Of a stretch of 64,000 bases of DNA, positions 35,773-47,009 are shown piece by piece (the first letter of the stretch is position 1; every line of letters begins with the position of its first letter). The stretch spans positions 62,001-126,000 of the forward strand of contig JASJFT010000037.1 of the NCBI GenBank assembly GCA_030770425.1. The letters run 5' to 3'. Origin of the DNA: Darksidea phi (Eukaryota; Ascomycota; Dothideomycetes; Pleosporales; Lentitheciaceae). A program made the position numbers and the translations under genes. The notes below the pieces were generated by a model, which did no database searches, had not been told where the DNA came from, and was given only the letters and a program-made list of their open reading frames with translations.

Positions 35773-36393
35773 TCACTTGATGTAACCCAGATCGCGAAAT
35801 GCCCTGTTTAAGATCTCTTGTACCGTTTCATCCTTTCGTAAAGTGTATTCCTGCATTGACTCGTCTGCTGCTTCGGAAGCTGCAGCACACTCACGTTTGA
35901 CTGTCGCATATAGCTGCAGGTCCATTGGTGACTTTGAGAGCCATTCGCGGAAGATCCGGTGCTTCTCGACCTCAGGACAATCCGGCCCAAAGACGTGGAG
36001 ATTGATAGGATATGCACCAGGGCGGTCTGCTTCGTCAACAAAAAAGCGATGTTGATGCCAGTCCGGCTCCCGCAAGAGGAATCGGAATCCCAAGCGCTCG
36101 AGAGCCTCAACGTAAGAGTCCTCGTCCTTAATGTCCTTTACTACCAGATCGATGTCAATAATATCCTTTGCCGGCAGACCTGGAACGCTAGTGGATCCTG
36201 CATGAAGAATGGCGATCGCGGTCGAGCCTAGCACAGCTTGAATCCGGGCTTTGGCGTCTAAGAATCGTTGCGGCCACGCCGGATTCGGCTCGACGATGGC
36301 TATCTTTGATCTAAATTTGCGCCTGTTCACCCTTTCTGTGGAACTTCCATCGTCAACGTAATTCCTGACAATGTCCTCGGGAGAAAGTGGCAT
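35773..36393 (-). CDS. GrpB/UPF0157 family protein
   Basis: Single exon, 206 aa, intronless. Hallmarks of the GrpB/UPF0157 family, which has a nucleotidyltransferase-like fold, are VEPNPAWPQRF, then HAGSTSVPGLPAKDIIDIDL with the GS motif and paired Asp residues, and INLHVFGPDCPEVEKHRIFR. The family is common in bacteria and patchy in fungi; its reaction is not established. The C-terminal region (LYATVKRECA...) matches the usual ending, so it is complete. A ~25-residue extension precedes the conserved core. It is alone on its strand between unrelated genes, and nothing indicates regulation. Confidence 0.9.
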   Translation of the reverse strand: MPLSPEDIVRNYVDDGSSTERVNRRKFRSKIAIVEPNPAWPQRFLDAKARIQAVLGSTAIAILHAGSTSVPGLPAKDIIDIDLVVKDIKDEDSYVEALERLGFRFLLREPDWHQHRFFVDEADRPGAYPINLHVFGPDCPEVEKHRIFREWLSKSPMDLQLYATVKRECAAASEAADESMQEYTLRKDETVQEILNRAFRDLGYIK

Positions 36394-37358
36394 CGTGAGT
36401 CAAAACAGTGAGTTTTCAAAGATTCCTTTGCTTGTGTGCTGATGTAAGTGGAGAAAAATGAGTATGAAGACAGCAATAACGGCAATGTACCTCTTCGTCA
36501 AGGACAGATGAAAACTCGGAGAGTGCGTAAGCGGGTAGGGCGTCCGGATAAGCTCCGGCTTGGCGGGATTTTCGAGCCGCTTTCGTGAACCTCAGCATCT
36601 TTATACCCCACAGCATTGTTACGCACCATAGCTGTTTCTGCTGCAATAGACAACTGGAATATCATCACACTTGTTCTCAGAGCGGAGTTTCAACTGAAGC
36701 CGTCGCATATTAGCGCCGGTGGCTTCCTGTTAGCTCGTTCTTTGGTTTGGGGATCAAGATGACTTATTAGCGTGATCGTGGGACTCTAAGACTCGGATAC
36801 CACTATATTATGGCTGTCAGGAGCGAGAAAGGCTCGGCGTTGGAGCTGTAGTGAGAAGTCCCGCTACGCTGTAAAAAAAAAAAAAAAAAAAGGGCCCCTC
36901 TGCCGATGCGAACGCGACCATGAGATTGGTAATTTTCCTAGTAGTGGCGATCGAGGGGTTGAGGAAGACCGCTAGCACACAACCCAAGTGGTACGACACA
37001 GATATCTAGTCGTGAGGTGAAACTCTACTGTCATCAAGTCTATGTACCTATGGATTTCTCGTTACCGAGTGCTTCTCGCCACGCAGTGAGGAATGTTACC
37101 TAGTTTTGTGTTATACATGGGTACGAAGAGATATCCGAAATGTAGACCGATACCTCAGCAGGCCTACTCCGAATACACATCCTTTGCAGGACAATCGCCT
37201 GACGCGAAGGACAAATGATCAAAAGATAGAGAGAAAATGAACCTTGAAAGTGTGAAACCACCCGGAACTCCGCCCAAATGACAGGTCTTGTGGTACCTTG
37301 CCCACCATTCCAGTAGAAACATCCAGCAGTCTACCACCCTAAGATGCTCTCACATGGT
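36394..37358. other. Intergenic, 965 bp, with a poly(A) tract
   Basis: Promoter side of GrpB and 3' side of ARS2. A run of 19 A lies at 36873-36891. No ORF of note; no target-site duplication was found around the A run. Confidence 0.4.
36873..36891. repeat. A19 homopolymer
   Basis: Nineteen consecutive A directly followed by gggcccc. I could not tie it to a retroposed sequence. Confidence 0.9.
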
Positions 37359-40125
37359 TTAGTAGTTGAGCTCCCCGCTGCCGCCAGCGCCTACGGCATC
37401 TAGATCTTCGTAACTCTTGATGGAGCGGCCTTGTACCGATTGGACTGGTCCCGGCCCGCCTTCGCCAAAACGCGAACCGCCATTGCGGGCTCCACGTGGT
37501 GGTGGTGTTAAACGGCCACCAACAGGGCGGTTGCGACCATCCCGAGCTTGCCTATCATAAGGTCCAGATCGGTTGTTGAAACGCTGTCCGCCGCGACGCA
37601 TCGGTCCAGCCTGGTGGCGGTCGTCGTGACCGAAGGTGGGGTCCCAGTTGCTCCCCATAGCGGGGTTGAATAGCGCCTGGAGATTTATACCGTTCATCCC
37701 ATTGTTCGCCACACCCATGTTCATGTTGGCGAGGTTGAAACCTCGAGGTGTACCAGTAGCCGCAACATGATTGCCCATCGGAAAGTGACCGTTGCTGTTA
37801 GCATCGCTTCGAGAAGGTGCGATGTGCGCAGGGTCCATTACATATGTATTCACGAGTTCGAGCTTGTGAATCGTTAGGAAAGAAAGTCGGGTTGGCAATG
37901 GAATACTCACATCACTCTGCAGCTTTCGATACCATTCCTCATGGCGCTTCTCCACGTGCTTGCGCCAGAAATGTTGCCCCTTGAAGAGCTTCGTGCACTC
38001 CGGAACCTTGCAACGCCATTTCGACTCGTCTTCCTGTTTGACGAATTTGAACAGTTCGTCTTCAAGACCCTCTTCGAGAGGCTTTCCGCCGAGCTTCTTG
38101 ATATCAACGTTCTCAGGTTCCAAAAGCTGTAGAAGCTTTTCCTCGTACGTCTTGACCCAGTTGAAGGCACGCTGGAGCTGTTGCTGGGACTTCCCACTAA
38201 GCTTCGGCACCTTCTTCTCTTCCGTAGGCGCGCTGTCCTCTGCTTCAGCGTCGCCTGAGCCCTCCTGCTTCTTGTACGGGAATTGCTCGCCGCTGGCCGT
38301 CGCTCTAGCGGTAGCCTTGGCAGCTGTTGTCAAGCTTGCACGGGGTCGGCGAAGATGTCCGCCCGCACACTTTCTGATTAATTCGTGCACAGAATCGCTC
38401 TCGAACACGCAAAAGAAGCAGAAGTTATGGACCCGACGGAGGTATTCGATGAGCAGGTCCAGCTTCTTCTTTTTGGCCAAAAGCTCTTCGTCATCAACTT
38501 CCTCATCATAAACGCCCTCCTCTTCGTCCTCCATAACCTCATCTTCTCCCTCCTCGAGATCTTCCTGATCTTTCGCTTTTTTTGCCGCCACTGGCGCGTT
38601 AGCAGGAGGCTGAAGCCAGCCTTTAGAGCGCAGATCCTCAACCCGTTGCTCAACTTTGGCGACTGCATCTATTGGGCTAAATCCGTCCTCCTGGCTCTCG
38701 CCGAGTTCGCCATCCAGCTTCCTCACTAGTCGTTCCGCTAGCTGCAGATCGCGTTCGATCCTCTCCGGAGCGGAGAAAAGATCCCAGAGTGCTTTCTTTC
38801 GGGGTGCCGCGGGGGGTTCGTGAACCCCCACATGGCACGTGAAGTTACCGCGCTTTTCGTCGATCACCGTCTTGCCATTGAGGGCTTCTAGCGCTTTTTG
38901 TGCAGTACCCAGAGGGGCTTGCGGAACATTCACTTTCTCATCGACAGCGCTATCCTCGCCTTCCTCAACGCGCCCATCACCACGGTCATCGATGACCATA
39001 GGCTGCTCCTCGCTAGGGTGGAGAATGACCCACCCAATCCTATGACACTTCTTGAGGGGGTTCGGATCGCTCATGCTCAGCCATTTGAATCCACCAGGAC
39101 CCTCTCCGAGATGCTCCTTACAAAATTCCTCAACCTTTTCACGATTTACAGTTGGAGCAATTGTCTTGATGAGCAGTGTCGGTTGAAGAGCAGCTTCGTC
39201 ACGCAGCTCGCCACCTTTGCATGGCAAAAGGTCTCCAACACCGAGGACTTCGTTAGCTGCCGTGGTCTCACCCTCCTCTTTCTCAACAACCCCACCGGCA
39301 CCGTTGGATTCACTCTTATAGATACCTTCGAGCGTGAACTCATCAAAGTAGCCATCTTCCAACTGGCGCTCCCAGTCAACATAGATCGCGTGACGATAAC
39401 CCTTGATTTTCTCTCGAAATGCTTGCTTGTATTCGGGGTCATACCGCTCTTTGAACCACTCCTCTCCCTTGTGCTTGTCGACGAAGGTCTTTGCCATCTG
39501 CACCTGTAGCTTCTCTTTGTACTCATCGTACGCAGCCTGGATCAGTTCGCGCTCCTTGCCGCGCTCTTCTCGAGCCTCGCGTTCGCCTTTCAACCCTGGC
39601 TTTCGTCCACCATTCTTGGCGCGCTCCTTCTCTTCCTTGATTATTTGTTCCACGCGCCACCATTCGGCAAAGAAGTTGAACCCAACCTGATACTCGAGAG
39701 ACATGGGATTTGGGACCGGGTTGGTAGTGAAGGTCGGAGTGAAGCTGTCTTGTCCAGGGACATATCGATCAATGCCTGCCTGGACAGGCGGTGGGGACGA
39801 CCGACGTCGATGTCCATCGCGAGCGCGATACTCGTAGTCGCGTCCAACGCGGTCAGGCTGGTATCGGTCAATATTTGAGGGCGACCGGGAACGCCCACGA
39901 TTCTGCCTATTTCGTCGGTCGCCGGAGCCTTGCGCAGACATTAGTACAGTACTAGGGAGTTTGACGGCAAGTGCAGCATTAATGCAACTAAGATGTTGGG
40001 CGCTTACCTGGCGACCGTCGCCGATAAGAGTCGGCCGCAGGTCGGGAGTCCTCCGCGGTGCTGGAAACGGTATTAGCGCCTATACTCAAATAGTAAACAA
40101 GACAAACACACCTGTAAGAATCCAT
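37359..40125 (-). CDS. ARS2: ARS2/SERRATE-family protein (Pir2-like)
   Basis: Four exons, 40125-40112, 40060-40008, 39928-37911 and 37862-37359, give 862 aa. The 14-nt first exon begins MDSYS. The long frame alone would start at a false Met inside intron 2. The N-terminus is RS/R-rich (RSRSPSNIDRY) with MSLEYQVGFNFFAEWW. The middle carries an RRM-like region and acidic insertions. The C-terminal third has the Leg domain and the C2H2 finger CKVPECTKLFKGQHFWRKHV..RH, ending in RGG-like sequence. ARS2 links the nuclear cap-binding complex to RNA decay, 3'-end processing and, in S. pombe as Pir2, gene silencing. Intron 3 is 48 nt, in frame and stop-free (37910-37863). Retaining it would add 16 residues. 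It is divergent from TSPO. Confidence 0.9.
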
Positions 40126-40908
40126 TGTCGCGCCTTATCGTCTTCGTAAAGGTGCCGAGGTGAGGTCGGGGCTGAGTTCACGAGGGTCGGAGGACGCGCG
40201 ATGGCACGACCATCAACGTAGGGAAGGAGAAAGATTGCTGGCGGGCTAGCGACACCTCGCCTGGCGAGTGAGAGGGATGGTAATCGATAGACAATCGGTG
40301 AGTGGGACTGTTTGCCATCATGGCCTCGGGTTAGAGAAGAACGACAAGTAAGTGAACAAGCGACAAGAAGCGGAGTACGACGAAGGTAAAACAGGGATCG
40401 CAGAGAAGAACAAGAAGCGCGGCCACACGACGCAATTGATGCAGCCGCAGCAGCCCCGTAAGAAGAGAAGGGAGGATGGAGCTGGAAGGCGGACGACAGC
40501 CAAGCGCCGCCGAGAAAGGGTAAGGGAAGCTATGGAGATAGCTGGAGAAGTCGGGAGCAGTACAAACAAGGAATGGTGATGCGGACTAGAAGCAGCTGCA
40601 CTCACAATGTGCTTAGTTTCCCGGTGCCAAAGAATACCAGGTGGTGTGAGGAGGGGGAAGGTCGAGCGCAGGAGACATGAATAGAAGTCGGGTGAGCTCC
40701 GTCTCAGCTAAGCGAAAAGGGTCTAGTTCGCTGAAAAGGGTTTAGCGGATACAGTGAACCAATCTATTGTCAGTGCTAGCGGCACGCTTTACGTAGCCGT
40801 TTAGGCCACCCGATTCACTTACGTTCAGATTCAATATAGAGTGAGTGCTTTGACCTCATTCACTATCTGTATCGTCAAGCGAGGATCTGCACTCCATCGA
40901 TCGCAGCA
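40126..40908. promoter_or_regulatory. Shared intergenic region, ARS2 / TSPO
   Basis: 783 bp between divergent start codons. Purine-rich on the plus strand around 40330-40560. The small ORFs there are low complexity. Confidence 0.45.
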
Positions 40909-41517
40909 ATGACTACCTACATACCCTCGTTGACGCTCCCGAACTTCGTCTTCGAGCAACCAGCAGTCTCGATCCTGCTTCCCGTGATTGCCGGTGCTGC
41001 AATCGGCTACTCAACACGACGTAAGAAATCCTACCATAGCAAGCAATCAGAGTGATATTTAACTCTACTCCAAGCCGATGAAACCCAACGGCAATACCGC
41101 AAAATGAAGCAACCCCCTCTCCACCCACCAGCCTGGCTCTTTGGACCCGCCTGGACTACCCTCTACGCAACAATGGGCTACACTGCATACCGCGCCTGGA
41201 CACTGGGAACCACTTCTATCAACCCCGCTACCGTCTCTCTAGCCAGACAAGGCGCCACCCTTTACACCTTCCAACTAGCCCTCAACTTCATCTGGATGCC
41301 CCTCTTCTTCGGACTCAATCGCCCCATTGCAGCTACTGTCGACATCCTCGCATTAGGTGGTACGGTGGGGTATCTTGCGTACGTGTGGGGTCGGGTAGAT
41401 TCCACGTGTGGATGGTTGCTTGCGCCGTATTTGGGGTGGTTGGGTTTTGCGACTTATCTTTGTGTTGGCGCGGGATATTTGAATGATTGGGATTTCAAGA
41501 GTTCGAAGAAGGAATAA
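40909..41517 (+). CDS. TSPO: Translocator protein TSPO (TspO/MBR family)
   Basis: Exons 40909-41020 and 41075-41517 join over a 54-nt intron (gtaaga...tccaag) to give 184 aa. Five membrane helices are predicted by eye. Family motifs are LHPPAWLFGPAWTTLYATMG (the P-x-W-x-FGPAW-x-x-LY core), ALNFIWMPLFFGLNRP and the last helix with FATYLCVGAGYLNDW. TSPO binds porphyrins and sterols; in animals it is in the outer mitochondrial membrane. Fungal members are less studied, so localisation here is inferred. The length is slightly above the ~160-170 aa norm because of the N-terminal helix region encoded by exon 1. Confidence 0.95.
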
Positions 41518-41891
41518 GGGTTGTTAGTAGATGTGAATCAGAGGGCCTTATTAAACAGGGGTGCAGGAAAGGGTAGTGGAGTGGCTAAGGAGATGTATGT
41601 GTACGTTAAAAAGCACGACGAGATGGATCCTTTAATCTCGGCATTATCAGAAGAGATCTGTATAAACAGGATATTATATTATCCAAGTCCGTACGTTCTA
41701 GCAGCTATCACTGTATAGAAACCACAATGGAAATCCTTATAGATCAATTATATCCTACAATAGCAAACCAGCACAGCAGCATTCCGTGGATCTAACCCGA
41801 AAGAAGTCTACAACGCCATACTATGAACCCCAAACCTTAATACCATCATGCGTCACTATACCAATAGATATGACACCCAACCTTAGTCACA
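41518..41891. other. Convergent 3' region, TSPO / SAT4-like
   Basis: 374 bp, AT-rich, with both 3' ends. Nothing specific. Confidence 0.4.
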
Positions 41892-43512
41892 CTACATCGG
41901 CACCGATTTACTCACAACCTTTCGCTCCGGTCCCTCGATAGTTACCTGTGGTGCTCCCATCCCGAGTGCCATACTCTGATCCTGACTCGCTCTATGCTCA
42001 TACACCTCAATCCTCTTAGTAATGTGCACCTCCAAGTTGACATTCCCCCAGCTGCTGCCTTCCGTCTCGTTCAACGCCCTCTCGTCACTCCCTAGACTGC
42101 TCCTCGTGGTATACGCCATGTCACCCAACCTCTTCCCAAAATGACCTTTTCTCTCCTCCGCCTCATCCGACGATGTTTTCGACCGTGAGGTTAACTTCGA
42201 AAACGTCCGTCCTAGTTCAATTTCTTCGTTCTCGGCTGGAGAGGGCATAGTGGTGATGCGACTGCGGATTGCTTTCGAGCTCTGTCCGTATTGCGAGGCA
42301 TAGCGAGGGAAATTAGCACTGTTGGTGGGGTAGGAAACGGTGGTGCGCAGGAAACAGACGTGTTCGCGGAGGAGGGGCCAGATGCTGGGGAGATTGGCGA
42401 CGAAGATGGCGACACTGGCTTCGCGTATGTACCAGAACATGTACGCAGTGTCGTAGACATCGGAAAGGTTGTAGTATTTTGTGAGAATTGCTGCTACGAT
42501 CTGGAAAAATGCCGGTAAGTAAACTTTCATAGACTAGTGGGAAGGTGATGGCTCACAACAAATACTCCCATACTAAAGACAATTCCCAAAACGATCTTCT
42601 GCTTCAGCGGCAGACTAAGCGAAGCAATCATAGGGATAGGAATTAGCAATATCCCGAAGTCGCTGCTCAGGTTGAACACAGCCTGTACCATCGCGTAGTG
42701 TTGATAGGTGGTGCATTGAGGGTCAGGCGGTGGCACTCCCCAGTAGCCTTTGAATGGCTGGCAAGCTGTGAAAAAGGTGACCTCCACGGCTATCCAGCCC
42801 AGAGCAATATAGACAGCCAACCACTGTATGTACGTGCGGTGTTGGGTACCCTGGGTCATCCGAGCATACATGAAGAGCATACAAGCTTTCAATGTCCATA
42901 TCACGTTGAGCATGCCCTACGAGGAGTTAGTGCTATCTTGTTTCGTTCTCGTGCAGCATTCACTGTTCCTTTGTCCAGAAGTCGAAGGACTCGAGAGTAC
43001 TCTCTAATCATGAAGTCGGATGCAGCGGGAAGAAAGACGGTTGTTGTGAGATATAGGTAAGCAGCTTACCTGCTCAGAAATAAGCACAATTTTCGATCCC
43101 TTGACTAGGATGGGATCGCAATTAGCAAATGTGTGTTAAAGATAGTATCTGTACACTAAAGTTACTCACTCCGCTCCTGAATATCCTCTTCTGTAAAAGT
43201 CTCAAACTCCTCCGGGAGGAACATGTTACTTCCTCCTCCAGTCGCGATCGCATTCAAGCACACAATGAGTGTCGTGTAAAAAGCAGGGACCGCAGTCATC
43301 ATCAACCAATCGTCTGGCGCGAGAAGAGAAGCGCTTCCCGCTCTCCGCCATCTAGCGAACCTGTATCGAGAAAATCAGTTCAGTATACTTGCTTGAAAGG
43401 ACCAGTGGGCTTACGTTCTAAGCAAGATGAAAAACATCCCAACACCATAGAGACTCCATGACTGAGTCGCCAACTGCTGCTGGAATGACATATCGAAACC
43501 CTGGCCTCCCAT
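41892..43512 (-). CDS. SAT4/PTH11-type seven-TM membrane protein
   Basis: Five exons, 43512-43415, 43360-43170, 43104-43070, 42916-42557 and 42500-41892, give 430 aa with phases agreeing. Hydrophobic segments include SLYGVGMFFILL, WLMMTAVPAFYTTLIVCLNA, MLNVIWTLKACMLFMYARM, YIALGWIAVEVTFFTACQPF, FGILLIPIPMIASLSLP and FSMGVFVIVAAILTKYY. Conserved family points are APDDW in the first loop, RIKGSKIVLISEQ completed across introns 2-3, PFKGYWGVP and the NLPSIWPLLRE segment after TM7. The C-terminal ~130 residues are cytosolic and polar. Such proteins are abundant in filamentous ascomycetes. PTH11 itself is a surface-sensing receptor with a CFEM domain, which this protein lacks. The ligand is unknown. 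Confidence 0.85.
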
Positions 43513-45002
43513 GGTTGCGACCGGAGTTCCTTAAATGATAGCGTATGTCGTTAATGCTCATGGAGGTGAAGTAGACGCTTGACTTCAAACTGGCCTACCA
43601 AAGGCCACAGCGTAGTGCTTGAATTTCCAAAGAGAGAATTGGGGAGTTGGCCTTATACATGAAAATAAGTGGCATCCCACGTGAATCAAGGGACAGTATT
43701 GGATTTGGGTACTCCGAGGAATGACTGTCTCTTTTCCTGGGCAAATTCAGAAGAGACAGGGTCAATCAACCATCTAGACCACAGATGCGCCTAATGAGAG
43801 ACTAAGGATTCGTGCTCAGCCCCCTCGATGTATGTGCTAACAATCAAACTGGGGATTTATCGAAACCGCGTTTCTTGGACTGAATCGAGGTCATGATCAC
43901 GGGAGCCAAGTGGTTGTGTTGGCTCAGTGGCGCCGCACTTCCTTTTTCAATACCACGGCAGATTTTGATCCCTGAAGCTAGGGGGAATTCATGCGTAGCT
44001 CTCTAGCATGATTGGAGTGAACGCTAGAAACAAGCAATGTTGACCCACAGCCGCGTGGGATGAGAGCTACCAAACCGAGAAGGGGACGCAGAGGCGAGCC
44101 TCTTACCGAGCATAGTACATCTCCGTCGATTGTTACGCCATGGAAGAAGAGCATGGCGTTGATCTAGAGGTAGCCACGAACGAATGATATCCATTATGTC
44201 GTCTTCGACAATCGAGTCAACTGCCGATATGGAGCGGCTTCTTATCTAGGGTCTGTGGTGATCAGCAGCTTAGCAAGCCTATACAAAGGCAATAAATCTG
44301 CTCAGGTGATAAGCATTTGTACCTGGAGGCATCTAACATGTCTCCGCAAGTGCCAGTGCCGGGTCGCATCTCGACCTCGCCACAGCCCAGCTATTAGCGA
44401 TCACAGTGCGGCTCGGGTCGTCAAGTATATGTCGCAAATAGGGAAACGAGACGACCGCAGACGCTGGAATCTCGGGGCGCACATGTCGCCAGGACGAGGG
44501 AACGTGGCACCTAGAAGTTCAGTGATTTGTGACGATAACGCAAAAGAAAAGCACAAGCACACTAGGTTAGGCTGATAAAACCCCACGACCGCCCAGGGTT
44601 CTCTAAGCGCACCACATCCGAGCATGCTTTATAGGGTGTTTCAGGTCATCGTGATCCATATGCAGGGGTAGTAATGGTGGCGCTGAGACTTAACCGGGGC
44701 GTGCTGAAGCGAATGCCGTAACTCAAGGTAATCATTGGAGGATGAAAAGGGATCCCGATGCAGACGCTTTGCGAAGATCCTCGTTTGACTCGTCCGAAGA
44801 AGGGATCTTTGGGCCAATTACAACGACTATATGCTAGTAAAATACAAGATGCCTTCCATAGCCAATTCTCCGTGTTGCCCAATGACCTTTTCCGCCTCGC
44901 TTGAACGCCATCCCAAGAAAGCAAAGAGTAGATGAAGAACCAAACATGCTGGATGCACTCGCTGAAACGATCACAATAAGGCAACGAGCAGAGAAGCAGA
45001 TT
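43513..45002. other. Gene-poor interval, 1.5 kb
   Basis: Lies between the SAT4-like promoter and the 3' end of the repeat protein. No ORF with domain signal, RNA gene or clear transposon features. Confidence 0.45.
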
Positions 45003-47009
45003 TCAGACGGCCCAGCTCCCTCTTCTCACGGCGGTGCCCATACCACCTGCTAGAGTCTCACCGGCCATGCCCGGGTGTTGTTTGGCCCACTCCCGTATGT
45101 ATATCCGCAGTGCTCGCCAGCGCATGCACGTTTCTTCCGTGATTTCCGCGCTTGTGAGGTTCCCGTCAGCGCCTAGACGGATATAGCCTCTCGATTGGGC
45201 TAGGTGATCGTCTTGCCTCAGGTCTGCAATAGATATGTTAGAAATCTTCGATAACTCTTCATCAAATGGTCGGGCCATAGAGGGATATCCTAGCGACAGG
45301 TAGTTGTACACTTGAGTCACAAAATCATCTCCATATTCTTCCTCGATCGTCAGCTCCACGGCAAGCTTCTCATCGATGCACGCGAAGTCGGCATGCGACG
45401 CAGGCGGTGTGGGTGGCAGGATACTCGCGGAGGGAGTAGGGCATGGCGTATCCACCGGGTTCCCTTTCTCACAATTGGGTGTAAGAATCCCTGTAGGTCC
45501 TCTCGGCGGGGTGTCTCCAGACGTAACGCAACATCCTCCCCAGAGACCACTTCGGCTCGCAGACCGGCTGCTACCAGTGGACCAAAGCGACGGCACCTTG
45601 CTCATCTGCTTACCGTTCCCGTTCCCGCACCAAAGGCTCTCTCCTTTTTCAGCAGCCTGGCTTTGCTCGTTCAGATAGCACAGAGCTTTACGGACCACAT
45701 CGCACCCTTGTGTGGTGTCGAACCGCGCCGGCTCCGGGGAAGGACATCTCGGAAACTTTATATCTCTCCCGAGCATCGGAGGCCGAGCGCCTTTACGCAT
45801 TCGATCTAGTTCGCTATCTTTCTGGTAGCCGCCAATGATGTCTTTAGCGGATGGATCTATGTTTGCTGCCGCATTACTCCAAGCACTTTGTTTCCCCTCG
45901 ATTTCCCGCCTTCTCTCCATCTCTTTTTCCGCTTCACGTTGCTGTTCGAGTTTTTCTCGATGCTTTCGCATAGCAATTAATTCCCAGTTCACCTCATTGA
46001 ATGAAGAATCGCGCCTCGATTTGATATCATGGACATTTGACTCTGTATCGTCATCCCGGTCCGCCCAGTGATTTACAGGCTCATGATAATCGTCGTTGGG
46101 AAAGGCGGCTAACGCTTGTTCGCGTAATTGTTTCTCGGCAGCATCAGCAGCCAGTTTGAGTAGGTAACCGGAAAATCTCTCGTCCACACTCTCTCGCATG
46201 CGTGTTGCTTCTTTATAGAAGCTAGGCCGATCTGAGGTTATCGAGGGAGATGTGGTTGGCGAAGATGGGCTTGATCCTTCTGATTCGGAGGACTCAATTG
46301 GTTCCAGGTCAGGAACCTGGAAGCAGTGCTTTGATATTCTTCTAGGCATCGATAGTCGACGAGAGAAGGGCGATGTTGCGCGTTGGATCTCAAGGAACAG
46401 TGGGTTCTGCGAGTAATCAAAAGTGGGTGTATTGCTAGGCGGGGAGGGGACGGTCAAGTCAGAGGTGTCTAAGGTGATGTGCGCGCCCGAGCTGCCTACA
46501 GGCGTTGCTTCCGTTTTGTCGGACGGTCGAAGCGTAGGGCTTTTGTCTCCAGCTCGCCGCGAGCGACGCGCCGTCTCTATTAGCTGGGGTGGGAACTTCC
46601 TAGATGGTCGCCTCTCCCTCTTCTGATTGTTGAATGGAATCTGGCTTTCCCACTCTTTCCATTCTTCTGCAAATTTCCTGCGGCTCCTCCTCGTCGGCGT
46701 CTCTACTGGCTCTGGCGCAGAGCCACGATTCGTGCTAGCTGAAGTCTCAACTAGCTCAGGAGCAAACTTCCGCAACCCTGTTGCAGCCTCAACATCCGCA
46801 TGAGGCCTATCTTTAGAAGACTTGAAAGAGGTGTCAATGGGTTCTGGGGCGAATCTGCGGTTCGTTTTTGTGGTGGTCTCCACTGGTTCAGGTGTAAATC
46901 TCCGTGCACGTTTTGAGGCTTCTGTGTCTTTCTGGGGCCGGTCTTTGGAGGACTTGATAGTTGTTTCGATGGGTTCAACTTTGAACCGCCTAGGAGGTAT
47001 AGTGGCCAT
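45003..47009 (-). CDS. Fungal protein of unknown function with PEPVET repeats
   Basis: Single exon, 668 aa, with ATG at 47009. I do not recognise a named family. The first ~150 residues contain six copies of a motif [RK]-F-x-P-E-P-[VI]-E-T, starting near residues 7, 36, 51, 80, 95 and 137. Copies 1-2 and 3-4 form a 44-residue tandem duplication, each with SSKDRP inside. The middle is Ser/Pro-rich and disordered, followed by a charged coiled coil (REKLEQQREAEKEMERRREIEG). The last ~150 residues look folded: VELTIEEEYGDDFVTQVYNY, LSLGYPSMARPFDEEL, and CMRWRALRIYIREWAKQHP. That end resembles a conserved C-terminal module of uncharacterised filamentous-fungal proteins, by memory only. The protein is probably intracellular, with no signal peptide or TM. 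Confidence 0.75.
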   Translation of the reverse strand: MATIPPRRFKVEPIETTIKSSKDRPQKDTEASKRARRFTPEPVETTTKTNRRFAPEPIDTSFKSSKDRPHADVEAATGLRKFAPELVETSASTNRGSAPEPVETPTRRSRRKFAEEWKEWESQIPFNNQKRERRPSRKFPPQLIETARRSRRAGDKSPTLRPSDKTEATPVGSSGAHITLDTSDLTVPSPPSNTPTFDYSQNPLFLEIQRATSPFSRRLSMPRRISKHCFQVPDLEPIESSESEGSSPSSPTTSPSITSDRPSFYKEATRMRESVDERFSGYLLKLAADAAEKQLREQALAAFPNDDYHEPVNHWADRDDDTESNVHDIKSRRDSSFNEVNWELIAMRKHREKLEQQREAEKEMERRREIEGKQSAWSNAAANIDPSAKDIIGGYQKDSELDRMRKGARPPMLGRDIKFPRCPSPEPARFDTTQGCDVVRKALCYLNEQSQAAEKGESLWCGNGNGKQMSKVPSLWSTGSSRSASRSGLWGGCCVTSGDTPPRGPTGILTPNCEKGNPVDTPCPTPSASILPPTPPASHADFACIDEKLAVELTIEEEYGDDFVTQVYNYLSLGYPSMARPFDEELSKISNISIADLRQDDHLAQSRGYIRLGADGNLTSAEITEETCMRWRALRIYIREWAKQHPGMAGETLAGGMGTAVRRGSWAV

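Noticed and set aside
36873..36891. A19 run considered as the tail of a retroposed gene or SINE
   Set aside because: No gene-like sequence lies upstream in either orientation and no flanking duplication was found.
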